Assembly (NCBI GenBank): GCA_008729055.1 | Contig: SDUX01000004.1 | Coordinates: 1,860,001-1,924,000 of the forward strand | Origin: Pyropia haitanensis | Taxonomy: Eukaryota; Rhodophyta; Bangiophyceae; Bangiales; Bangiaceae | DNA: 64,000 nt | Direction of reading: 5' to 3' | Part shown: one piece after another, positions 54,492-64,000 of the stretch | Numbering within the stretch: the first letter of the stretch is position 1 | Layout of the letters: every line of letters begins with the position of its first letter | Translations under genes and position numbers: made by a program | The notes under the pieces: model-generated | What the model was told of the DNA's origin: nothing | The model's database searches: none | What the model saw: only the letters and a program-made list of their open reading frames with translations

Positions 54492-54890
54492 GGATGGGGA
54501 GGGAGGGGGGGGGTCGCGGCGGGGGGGGGCGGCAAGGAAAAGGTGGGGGGGGAGGGGGGGGAGGAGGCACAGACCCTGGCGCGATTGTCGGCGGCCGCCC
54601 CCCCGTCCGCAAGCGGCACCCCGCAAGGTCTCCAACAAACGGCGCGAGCAAGCCACGGGCCGCCGCGCCCACCCTCTAGAGTACAAAACCGTCCATGACC
54701 TGACACACACACTCACCTATACGCAGAGAGCACCCCTCCTCCACCTCCCGCCCTCTCTCGCCACCGCCTCCCTCCGCTACCCCCCGTCACCCGCTCTTCC
54801 CTACCGGCGCCCTTACCCCCCCCCCCAACGCCCCGACTCCCCCCATCGGCGCCCTCTTGTTCCCACCCCGCCCGCCCCTCCTTCCTCTCC
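54492..54890. other. short convergent intergenic region
   Basis: Between the creatininase stop and the minus-strand disordered gene. Pyrimidine-rich on the plus strand; no gene. Confidence 0.35.
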
Positions 54891-55657
54891 TTACCCCCCC
54901 CCCCCGCCCCCCCCCCCGCTCCTACCCCCTCTCCAGCCCCCCCCCCCCCCCCTCAGCCTCACGCGGTGCTCGCGGTGCTCGCGGTGCTCAGCCGCCGCGA
55001 CAGCACCCGCCGCAGCGGCCGCGCCGCGCCGGCCGCCCGCCCCCGCACCGCCGAAGCGCCGCGGCGGCGTGGCGGCGGCGGCGACGCCGCCGCCCGTGCC
55101 GCCGTCGGGGGCGCGTCTGCCACCACCACGGCGGCGGTCGGCGGCAGCGCCACCTCCCCTCCCCCCCCCCCCCCCCACCGGCGGCGTGTCGGCGGTGCCG
55201 CCGCCGTCGGTGGCGCGGCGCCCCCCGCGCTCGACGAGGCCGCGGAGCACCGTGTCGCCCGTCTTGTTGGCCTTGGCCGTCAGCGCCGCGACCGCGTCGA
55301 CGCCCGACGTGAGCAGCGCGGGCGACCGCACCCGCGGTCGCCGCCCGCCGCCGCCGTCGCCGCCGCCGCCACCACCACCACCACCACCACCACCACCACC
55401 ACCACCGCCGCCGCCACCGCCGGTGCCGCTGCTGCCGGCGGCGGCGGCACCAGCTGGCTGGGAGCGCCCAACCGGCGGCGCGACGAGCGTCGGGTCAGGC
55501 ACGACCGCCGCCGGGGAGGCCGCCGCGGCGGCCGCCTCGACCGTCATCCACCCCGTGCCGACGGTCATCCGGGGTGCCGCCGTCGCCGCCGTCGGCGCGG
55601 CGGCGGTGACGGCGGGGCGCGCCCAGCGGGACCGCGCGCGCGTCGGCGACGCCGCCC

Positions 55658-55691
<34 letters not shown>

Positions 55692-55997
55692 GCGGGGCGA
55701 GCGGGGAGCGCCGCTCCCCCCACCCCCGCCGCCGCCGCCGCCCCCACCGCCGGTGCCGCTCTCATCCCCACCCCCACCGTCACCACGGGCACGCGCCCCT
55801 GCCCGGGGACGTGTTCGCGCCGGCATCGACGCGGCCGTCACCAGCGCGGGGCTGCCCGCCTCCTCCCCCGCGTCCGCCGCGTCCATGCGCGCGCTGGGTG
55901 GCGCGCCGCGCTCGCTGCGGACGCGGCGGAAGACGCCGATCGACTCGATGCGGGTGAGGAGGCGGGCGCCCCGGGGGGAGCGCGGCGCCGCCGCCGC

Positions 55998-56028
<31 letters not shown>

Positions 56029-57700
56029 GCTGTGCCCGACCCGTCCCCCACGGGGACGGTGTCGGGGGGGGTGGCCACGCCACGGGGCGCGCCTTCGCCG
56101 CCCGCAGTCGTGACAGCCGCGCCGCCGGCGCCGGCGTCCGTGAGCAACGCGGGGGTGGCGTGTGCGGCGAGCGCAGCGGGAGCGGCCGCGTCGGCCGCGG
56201 CGCCCACATCGAGGGTGGTGCGGGCGCGGCGGGGGGCAGGCTCGCGGCTCGACGAGCGGCGTACCAGCGCGTCAAAGCGGCCGCGCATGTCGCTGCCCGA
56301 CCGGCCGTACCGGCCCGAGGGGAGGGTGCGCGCGCGGGCAAGGTCGTTGGGCGCCGCCGCGGTCGCTGCCTCGGCCGCCGGCGTCGCCGCAAGTTCCGCC
56401 GCTGCGGTTGTCTCTGCCGACGGAGGGGGTACGACGCTGCCGGCGGGCGCAGGGACGCCGACGACGCCAACGACCAATGGCGCACAGGTGTGGGCGGCAA
56501 CAGCGGCGGCGGTGGCGGCAGCGGCGGCGGCGGCGGCCGACACGGGCTGTGGCGCCGCCGCCTTGAACGACGCGGGCTCAAACGACAGTGGCTTTGCCAT
56601 CGTGGCCGACGGGGAAGGCGGCGCCGCGGCGTCCCGCGATTCATTTGCAGACCAAGCCGCCTTGGACGCGGCGGCCGCCACCTCGACGGCCGGTGCGGGC
56701 GGCGCCTGGGACGCTGGGGTGGCAGGCACAGTGGACGCCTTGGCCGCCTCCGCTACGGTCGCCGACGCTTTCGCCGACGACGCCGTCGCCGCCGCCGACC
56801 GCCCCGTCGACGACTTGCCAGCCGACTTGCCGGCCACCGACTTGCCGGCCAACTCGACGGCGAGGGACTTCTCCGCCGACGCCTTTCCGCGTGGCGACTT
56901 GCCCGTCGACGCCTTGCCGCCCGGTGACTTGCCCGCCGACGCCTTCTTGCGTGGCCCCGCGCGGGGGCTGGCGGGGACCCCGCCGACTGGGAGTCCCGCC
57001 AGGGACGGGCGCGCACCCACCGCGGCGGCGACGGCCGGCGAGCCAGCCCCTGGGGCGGCCGCGACCGGCAGCTCGGCCGCCGCGCGGCTGCCGCCGCCAG
57101 GCGCCAGCGCGGCAGCGTCGGCGCCGCCGCGGGCCGCCCGCGCGGTGAGCAGCTCCAGACGGCGGCGGATGGACGCATAGTCTGGCGCGGTGGTGTCCAC
57201 GCCCGCCACGATGGGCGCCTGCGCGTACGGCGGCTGTGTCGGCGCCGCCGGTGGCGCCGCCGGTGGCGCCGCCGCCGCCCCGCCCGACGCCCGCCGCATC
57301 ACCGCGTCGAGGCGCTCCCGGACGCGGGCGGCGCCCAGGGCGTCGCCGCCGCCCGACGACGCCGACGGCCGTTGCGCCACCGCGCCGCTGCCGCCACCGC
57401 CGCCGCCGCCGCCGCCGCCGGCGTTCGTCTCCACCGCGGCCGCCGCCGACGCGGCGGCGGCCGCCGCCGCGACGGCGGCGCCCAGTCCCGCTGACGCGGG
57501 ACCCGACAGCGGGGAGCCCGCCACCGACACTGGGGAGGAGGCGAGCTCCAGGCTCGACGGCCCGTCGAGGAAGCGCAGCTGCAGCACCGACGGGCGCTTG
57601 GAGGTGGGCCGCGACGGCCACCGCGACGACGCGGCGGCGGCAGTGGCGGCACCCGCCGGCGCGGGCGCCCCTGCCGCCGCCGCCGCCGCTGTTGGCACCG

Positions 57701-57734
<34 letters not shown>

Positions 57735-58451
57735 TGCCGCCGCTGCCGCCGCTGCCGCGTCGTCGTCATCGTCAGCCGCCTCGGACGCGGCCGACGCCTC
57801 CGACACGAGCGACGGGAGCGCGGCCAGGCGCGGCGCGTCGGCCGGGGGCCACGGCGGGAGCGCCCGCAGCGGCGCGCCGACGCCCGCCGGCGCCGGCGGG
57901 GACCGGCCGTCGGCGCCGAGGCGCGCCTCGATCATCGACGCCGCCGCGACAAACCGCACCTGCCGGCCCGCCCCGCGGGGCGCCCAGTCCGCGCCGCACG
58001 CGCGGCTCGGCGCGTCGGGCCGCGCGCCGGCGGCGGCCTTGCCACAGCCGCCGCCACCACCACCACCACCACCGCCGCCACCGTCGCCGCCGCCGCCACT
58101 GCCGCCGTCGCCGCCGTCGCTACCACCGTCGCCGCTGACGTCGCTACGGCTCGGCCGCGGCGACACCGCCGACGTGGACGACCACGCGAGCGACACGGGC
58201 GCGTCCTCCTCGCTGCCGCCGCCGTCCCCCCCGCCGTCAGCCTCGACGGCGGCGGCGGCATCAGCGGCGGGGTACCCCCCCCCCGCGTCCCCCCCCGCGT
58301 CAGCCACCAACGCGGCGTGGAGAAAGTCCGCCGCGTGGGCGACAAACGGGCTCCCCGACGGGGTGCCGTCCGCGACAGCGTCCGCGGTGGGGGGGGGACG
58401 CCCGCGGCCGTCTGGGCCGCCGGCCGACCACGCCGCCAACGACGACGCCAT
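54891..58451 (-). CDS. large disordered protein with RRxS and KSP-type motifs
   Basis: A frame of 1,186 codons from ATG 58451-58449 (MASSLAAWSAGGPDGRGRPP), mostly Ala/Gly/Ser/Pro low complexity. Informative islands are APRGAGRQVRFVAAASMIEA; RVRERLDAVMRRASGG; YASIRRRLELLTARAARG; a Lys/Ser stretch like histone-H1 tails (GKSPGGKASTGKSPRGKASA); MRGRFDALVRRSSSREP; and LLTRIESIGVFRRVRSERGA. Three of these share the pattern R.R(F/L)-(D/E)-hydrophobic-RR/AR-A/S-S, suggesting repeated kinase or 14-3-3 sites. No enzymatic domain is seen. The C-terminus past about 55000 is uncertain. Overlapping plus-strand frames are Arg/Pro shadows. Confidence 0.45.
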
Positions 58452-59560
58452 CCGCCCGCCGCGGCGGCGGGCCGGCACCACGCGCGAGCGGCCGGTGCGG
58501 ACGCGCCCGCGCGGGGGTGGCCGCGCCCACCGCGGACGTGGGCACCACCGCCGCCACCGCCGCCACCGCCGCCACCGCCGCCGCCACCGCCGCTGTCACC
58601 GCCGCCGTGTCGCCGAGCTATCGTCGTGGGTGGGTGGAGCGCACGGCCCTGCCGCCCCCGCCGCCCCGCCCCGCCGGTGGTCATAGCAGACACGTCACGC
58701 GCGTCGAGGCGGCCGTGGACAGTGGCGGCAGGTGGCGTGGCGCCGCCGCGCTCGTCGGCCCCGCCCGCCCGCCCGCCCGCCCGCCCGACCGTCACGGACG
58801 GCGCGGCGCGTTCCACCACGCCGCGCGTGGCCGGGTCCGTGACGCCTGCTGCCAGCGGCGCCCGCGCCTCTACCCCACCTCCTCCTCCTGGGCCGTGCCG
58901 CCGCGCCCGCGCGCGCGCCCGCCCACGGGCACCCCGCCAGCCGCGGCGGCCGTGGTACCGCGGCGGCGGCGTGTCAGCGCGACCCCCCCCCCCCCCCTGC
59001 CCCTGCCGCCCCCCCGACCAGCGCCGAGGTGCCCCCCCCCCTTCATTCTGTCCTCAGCCGCCGTCCCTGCTCGCACGGCCAGGCGGCCGCCACCACCCAC
59101 CCTGCCGGTACGCCGCCGGCACGAGCGCCGCGGGTGGCGCGCCAAAGGCAGGCACGACGCGTGTAGCCGCCGCCGCCCGCCACGAACGACAGTCGGTCGT
59201 GGGCAAGGGGCGGCTGCCTACTGCCGCCCCCGCTCTACGCGCTCCCCCCTCGTCCGCTACTCCCCCGAGGCGCCTCACCAGCACGCCCCCGCCCCGCGCC
59301 GCGCCTTGGTCGCCGCCGCCAGTCGGGTGCTGCCCGCTGCCGCTCCCGCCTCGGCCCGCTCGACGTCCCCGCGGATGCATGTGGAAGGTGGGTGGGGGGG
59401 GGGTGACAGGCGGAAGGGGGGGGCGGGCGGAGGGAATGGCGGGTGGGAGGGGGGGGTGGGCGGTGGGGGGGGGGGGTGGGAGGGGGAGGGGAGGTGGCTT
59501 CCCCGCGTGCGAGCGGATGACCGCGCAAGGGCAGATTATTTGTAGCCGACAGCACAAGTT
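58452..59560. other. intergenic, no gene seen
   Basis: Contains a CCGCCA repeat cluster (about 58546-58600), CCCG repeats (about 58766-58786) and several C/G runs. No supported gene. Confidence 0.4.
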
Positions 59561-60400
59561 TCAGAGTTTTGACACACCCTTTCGTGAAAGGGGTGGACGG
59601 AATGCCTGCACGTGACGGATCAACAACACGCAACTTTCGAGGCCCCACCGACACACGTGGCCGTCATGGGCGCCGCCCGTCCACCCTCCCCCGCGGCGGC
59701 GTCTGCCATCCCCCGCGCGCCACAGATGGAGTGCCATCCACAGCATCCCCGCCCGACAGCGCCCCTTCACCACCCCAGCAGTGGTAGTCCGACCGCCAGC
59801 GCGCACAGGCGGCAGCTGCACCTCGGCACGCGGGCCCCCGCACGCGGCGCCCCCGCGTCTGGTCAGCGTCTGCCGGCTGGCGCCCTCCGGCGTCGCCCAG
59901 CAGCTCGCCACGGCGAACCCCCACCCGCCGCCGGCGACCACATCGGGCGGCGGCCGCCATTCAGGCGCCACCCACGCCGGTCGCGTGCGCGCCGCCGCTG
60001 CCGCCATCACCACTGCGGCCGCCGCCGCCGCCGCCGCCGCCGCGCGACCGCGCGCCCGCTCGGCGGGCGGGGCCCGTCGCTCGCCGACCGGCGCAGGGCG
60101 GCCGCGTCGCCGCCTACCCCACTCGCTACTCCCCCGCCCCGGCCGTCGTGGCACCAATGTCGACGGTGTTGAAATGGGGGCGGCGGCGGCGACGGCGGCA
60201 GCGGTGGGCGGCGGCACCGCCGCTGCCGCTGCCGCCGCGGCGGCGGCCACCGCTGGTGCAGGCCGCTCGCCGGCCGCCGCCGTCCCGCTGCTCCCCCCTG
60301 CCGCCGACACACAGCACAGCCAGCAGCACCCCCAATACCAAAAAAAAAGAGTACCCGCCACAAAAACGAGGAACACAGAGAGGCATCCCGCCACGCCCAT
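59561..60400 (-). CDS. hypothetical protein with N-terminal hydrophobic segment (weak)
   Basis: A 279-codon frame from ATG 60400 with CLSVFLVFVAGTLFFWYWGC, a possible signal or anchor. An Ala-rich part follows, then TRPAWVAPEWRPPPDVVAGG and WGFAVASCWATPEGASRQTL, ending SRKGVSKL. An internal ATG at 60007 (MAAAAARTRPAWVAPEWRPP) is an alternative start. No family recognised; chance openness is possible. Confidence 0.3.
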   Translation of the reverse strand: MGVAGCLSVFLVFVAGTLFFWYWGCCWLCCVSAAGGSSGTAAAGERPAPAVAAAAAAAAAAVPPPTAAAVAAAAPISTPSTLVPRRPGRGSSEWGRRRRGRPAPVGERRAPPAERARGRAAAAAAAAAAVVMAAAAARTRPAWVAPEWRPPPDVVAGGGWGFAVASCWATPEGASRQTLTRRGGAACGGPRAEVQLPPVRAGGRTTTAGVVKGRCRAGMLWMALHLWRAGDGRRRRGGGWTGGAHDGHVCRWGLESCVLLIRHVQAFRPPLSRKGVSKL

Positions 60401-60477
60401 TCCGCCCTCGGCCTACCTTGGCTGTCACGCACACGCGACGATGTTCCCCCCCGCCCCCTCCCTGCGCCGTCCCCCCC

Positions 60478-61316
60478 TCACCGCCCCTGCCGCTGCCGCT
60501 CCGCCTTTTTCCGCTCCTGCTCGGCCTGCATCCGCTCGACGAGCGCGTCGAGGCCGTACGCGTACACGTCGCTGGGCAGCTCCGTCGGCGGCTCGTCCTC
60601 CCGCAGCCGCACGTACACCCAGCGGAGGGCGCGGGCGGCCGCAGCGGGGGCGGCGGGGGGCCCGCCGCCCAGCTCCGCCGCGCCGTGCTCCCCCCCCCCC
60701 CCTCCTCCACGCGCCGCCCCGCCGGCGGGCTCCGCGTCCCCCTCCCCCGCGCCGCCGGCGGTACGGATCTCCGCGTCGTGGACGCGCTGCCGCACGCCCT
60801 TGGACCGCCAGTGGCCATCCAGGTCCAGGTACATGCCCTCCCCCGTCCGCACGTCCACCCGGTAGTGGTGCCACGGGCACACCAGGCAGGTGCGGGCGGC
60901 GGTCGCCCCCGCCGCCGTCGACGTCAATGGCGACGACGGCGACAACGACGACGACAAAGGGGCCGGCGCTGGTGTTGGCAACGACGGGAGCACACGCCCA
61001 CGGTGGCGCGGGCGCCCGCCCCCCCCACCCCCCCCCCCCCCCCCCCCGCCCCCGCGAGCTCCTCCAGGTCCCCCGCGCCGAGCGGCCCGCCCGTGTGGAA
61101 GCACGCCGTATCGATGCACGCGAGGCCGCCGCCGGCCAGCCGCAGCACCGTCACGCGGCGGCCGTTTGCGGCCGTGTGCGCCACGCGGTCGCCGGGCCGC
61201 CGGCCGAGCCGCCGGGCGGGGAATGCGCGCTCCCAGCGGGGGGAGGGGAGGGGGGGCGCCGCCGCCGCCGCGTCGGCGGCGGCGGTCGCGGTCGGCGGCG
61301 GCGGCGGGCCTTGCAT
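60478..61316 (-). CDS. Rieske [2Fe-2S] domain protein (RFESD-like); one frame break
   Basis: The start ATG at 61316-61314 begins MQGPPPPPTATAAADAAAAA. The domain begins WERAFPARRLGRRPGDRVAH and reaches the first ligand pair in CIDTACFHTGGPLGAGDLEE (C-x-H). The frame changes in the C-run at about 61021-61047 and resumes to the second pair CLVCPWHHYRVDVRTGEGMY (C-x2-H). HWRSKGVRQRVHDAEIR then matches the segment following the cluster in RFESD-type proteins. A C-terminal helix, LVERMQAEQERKKAERQRQG, ends at 60478. Such proteins are soluble electron carriers of unknown partner. The linker between the two ligand pairs is unusually long and Gly/Ser/Pro rich, so part of it could be an intron. Confidence 0.75.
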
Positions 61317-61992
61317 GGCGGCGGCGGCGCCCCCACGCGTGTCCTTCCCGCCCCCACGGAGGGGGCGGGACGGTCGGTGGGTGGGGGGGGTCGAGTGCGA
61401 GGGTGGGTGGGCGGGGGGCGGGAGGGGGAGTGATGACCGGGGGGGGGGGGGGGGGGCCGGGCGGAACGGCGAGAAGGACCGACCCGGAGCGACTGGAGAG
61501 CGCTCGAGGAGCCGATGGGCGTGAGCCAACGAGTTTTTCGGTTTGTACAGTACATTCGGGGAACACTCGACCCTTTCAGTGTGACTTTCGGTGCCGCCGC
61601 GCCTCGGCAGCGTCCACCGCTCCTGCAAAGTGTCCCCGCATGGCTCCCGCAGCTGCGCAGTGCTACCAAACCCGTGGACCCCTGGAGAACAGAATTTGGC
61701 CGGAATTGGGCGTGCGCGGGCGTGCAGCGGCGTGCAAACCCCGCTCTACGGAATCGCAGAGGCCAATTTTTTAAACACATGCTCTATAGCGCCGCTCAGT
61801 CGTCCGTGCAAGGGCTCCGGTGCACTTTTTTTCCACCCATACATGGAGGGCGTACTAGTGCTCGTACTGGACCTCGACCATATCGCCGGAGGGCGTGCAC
61901 GTCGTTCTCCGCCGTACGACAACATCGCAGTGCACGAGGACACCTGCAACTCGTGACGCCGATGCACAAGTTAGGTCTGGAGTCCTGCAGGC

Positions 61993-62044
61993 GATGCACG
62001 GGTTTCTCACTCGGCCCAGTCGAGAAACGTGCAACCCGTGCATC
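61993..62044. repeat. 52-bp two-tier hairpin
   Basis: GATGCACGGGTT (61993-62004) pairs with AACCCGTGCATC (62033-62044), a 12-bp perfect stem. Inside it GTTTCTC pairs with GAGAAAC around the loop ACTCGGCCCAGTC. It could be a hairpin RNA or a small palindromic repeat. Confidence 0.65.
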
Positions 62045-62966
62045 AGTCGGTCACAGTTAACCTGGAACTATGCACGGTTCCGCGACAGTGCGTCGCCACG
62101 TGAGCAGGCCTTCCGGAAACTACTGGGTACACTCGACTAGAGCGCCCTTCATTCCGTGCTGTTTGTCCGAAATGATGGACTGACTCGAACCTAAGCCCAT
62201 CAGATGGCCCACACAGGAAGCCCATTGCACGGCGGTTGCCCAATCAGCAAGGACGCCACGGACTCACGCAGCCATACCCTCCCACTTCTAAAGTCTGTTG
62301 TGACCTGATATCCACACGCAAGTCGACCCAAGGAGTAAAGGCAGCCGACTGTCACATCGCGCACTCCCCCTCACCCGCACCACACGCACACATTATGTAG
62401 CAAACAGACCGCGCGCGGAAGTCGCCGGCGGCTGCGTTGCCGTTGCAGACGACCCACCAATGAAGACCCAAACCCCGCGACCTATCTCTGTCGGAGTGCC
62501 CGGCCGAAACCGCCCGTTCTCTTGGCACGACCAACACCCTACCGCGACAAGAAGGCACCGAGTCGCAACCATCCCCCCCATGAAGACCCTCGCCACATGG
62601 CGGCAGTGTGGCAGATGACCCAGACCCACCTCTTCCCCGCCTCTCCCCCGCTCTCGGCGGCTTCCCGCTTTCAGTGGCATTGTGACGGCCAGCGTTTATT
62701 TCACGAGTACGTGCGACCCTCGACGACGATGCGGCAGCTGGTGGCGGCCGGTGCCGCCCCCTCCGGCGTCGCCCCCGACAAAGTGAGGCCGCCCCCCCCC
62801 CCCCCCCCCCCCGACAGCGGAGCGGCAGCTACCAGCGGCTGGTATGAGGCACCCATTCTTGACGAATGTGAGCGTACAACGAAGTGTATATCTCTGGCGA
62901 AGCTGGTGCTGTCGGAGACCTTGGGAATAAATGCAACTCAAGTGCAGCGGCGTCGCAGTATCCGTC

Positions 62967-63155
62967 TGACACCAGTTTTTCACAACTCGGGTATGAGAGA
63001 AGGATGCGAGGACGTTTTTTTCTCCAAAAAAATATGAGCGGACTCCGTAGCTCCTCACGAGGCCGGGCGTTTTTTCCGTTTCTCAAGGCGAGGAGCGCTT
63101 CTTTTTTGAAAAAGGTACCCTCCTTTGGGGGGTGACACTAGTTTTTCACAACTCG
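62967..63155. repeat. 23-bp direct repeat pair, 166 bp apart
   Basis: TGACACCAGTTTTTCACAAC-TCG at 62967-62989 and the same with one change (TGACACTAG...) at 63133-63155. The intervening sequence is A/T-tract rich. Cause unknown. Confidence 0.6.
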
Positions 63156-64000
63156 AGATCTGTACCAGGACAGGCCCCAGAGCGCGATGTTGCAAAGAAA
63201 CCCCGGAAAAACTTGATTGTATTTACATTCCTGGGCCCGCATCCCGCGGTCATCGACCAATGAGCACGCAGAGATCGTGCCTCGGACAAGTCGGACCCGG
63301 GTAGTCTCTTGACAGATCTCAGAGCACGGTGTGCGGACCGTCCCATCGCCACCGGGCGGTCATCCATGCCACCGCTGCTCCATCGGGGGGTCCGCAGCAC
63401 ACGTCGGCTCGCAGCGGGGGAGGTGGGGGGGTCACCCAGATCAACTTGAGGGGCCGGGGGGGGGGCCGTCCGAGCGGGTGGGGGGGGGCGTCGGAGCGGG
63501 CGGCGGGGGGGGGGTCCGAGCCGGCAGTACCGCTGCCAGGGGGAGGGGGATGGGGCGCCCCGACCAGACAGGGCCGCTGCCGGTGGAGGAGGAGATGTGG
63601 AGCCCTCACCAGGTATGTCCGCAGTCAGGGGACGGAGGGGATACGGTGCGCAGGCCGCAAAGGGAAGGAAAGTGGGGTAAGCTGGGGCAAGCGGGCTTCT
63701 TGTGGCGCGACTGCCGTCCATCTTCGGAACCGCACATGCGCTTCTGCAGCGTTCAAAGGCAGACGAATGGGTAGAGGAGGCGTCTGTGTCCCGGTGGTGT
63801 GCTAGAAGAGGGTATAGTGTCTACAGGAGGGGAAGAAACCTCGTAGCCTCTCGAGCGCCGGCTGTACGCCGCGCCGAGGAGCGCTGGGCTCGCCCATCAA
63901 TCAGCCAGAAGTAGCGTCAGGCCAGGTACTTGAATTCTAATTCCCTCCGGGAAGCCGCACTTTTTCTACGCGGCGCGACATAGCGCGCCCGGAGGCCGGC

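Larger units (their letters stand above)
61317..64000. other. right-end region without a convincing gene
   Basis: About 61500-63200 has ordinary composition with T- and A-rich patches, several short inverted and direct repeats (listed separately) and frames under 190 codons. One plus-strand frame ending at 63037 (CERTTKCISLAKLVLSETLG, then INATQVQRRRSIRLTPVFHN) reads like protein but has no recognised family and is interrupted upstream by a C-run (about 62789-62808). About 63320-63640 returns to G-rich low complexity. Confidence 0.4.

Noticed and set aside
63146..63721. 191-codon minus-strand frame at the right end
   Set aside because: Pro/Arg-rich translation of G-rich sequence; no start context or domain; shadow frames present on the other strand.

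Overview
The window looks like nuclear DNA of a photosynthetic eukaryote with a very GC-rich, gene-dense and intron-poor genome. The best guess is a bangiophyte red alga (Porphyra/Pyropia type). The evidence is: proteins with plastid-transit-like N-termini joined to a HAT/TPR RNA-binding repeat protein, a GNAT domain and a HEAT-repeat protein; a eukaryotic tRNA-Val with a pol III T-tract; at least one GT-AG intron; carbohydrate-type sulfotransferases of the kind expected where galactans are sulfated; a ferroxidase-like multicopper oxidase; and pervasive poly-G/poly-C runs with Ala/Gly/Pro-rich coding. The species assignment is inference.

Layout. 1-9.8 kb: a RING-finger gene running off the left edge (-), an Mbb1/HCF107-like HAT repeat gene (+), guanylate kinase (+), a plastid-type GNAT protein (+) and a doubtful small Gly-rich ORF (-). 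12.3-19.1 kb: a type II membrane sulfotransferase (-), a plastid HEAT-repeat protein (+), tRNA-Val(CAC) (-) and a six-TM DRAM/Frag1/Sfk1-like protein (-). 22.3-24.3 kb: half of a RING-H2 finger and a BTB-like domain (+), facing a broken second sulfotransferase (-) with an in-frame TAG. 24.3-26.1 kb: a compositionally different stretch with palindromic, hairpin-forming sequences.

26,380-43,691 is the most striking part: a ~17.3-kb DNA element bounded by perfect 20-bp terminal inverted repeats and a 2-bp GC duplication. It also has paired GCACTG motifs about 120-132 bp inside each end. It splits a minus-strand host ORF, and removing the element plus one GC restores the reading frame exactly. 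Inside are a 1,332-aa transposase-like protein, a 1,132-aa companion with a 26-aa acidic repeat, a ~656-aa disordered protein on the other strand, and 186-bp, ~163-bp and 78-bp tandem repeats. Outside the 163-bp array it has very few of the G/C homopolymers that fill the rest of the window. I do not recognise it as a named transposon family.

43.7-64 kb: the 5' part of the split host gene, a six-domain ceruloplasmin/hephaestin-like multicopper oxidase (-, one 196-bp intron) whose trinuclear copper ligands sit at an unusual domain interface, a 77-bp minisatellite, a creatininase-family amidohydrolase (+), a long disordered phospho-motif protein (-), a weak ORF (-), a Rieske [2Fe-2S] protein (-), and a repeat/hairpin-containing right end without a convincing gene.

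A window-wide pattern is that at least seven otherwise convincing genes change reading frame exactly at poly-C/poly-G runs. These are described as single genes; the likeliest cause is homopolymer length error in the assembly, but real length polymorphism is not excluded. Very long open frames in the GC-richest intergenic DNA (for example 19.1-22.2 kb and 49.4-52.9 kb, both strands) are treated as artefacts of stop-codon-poor sequence.
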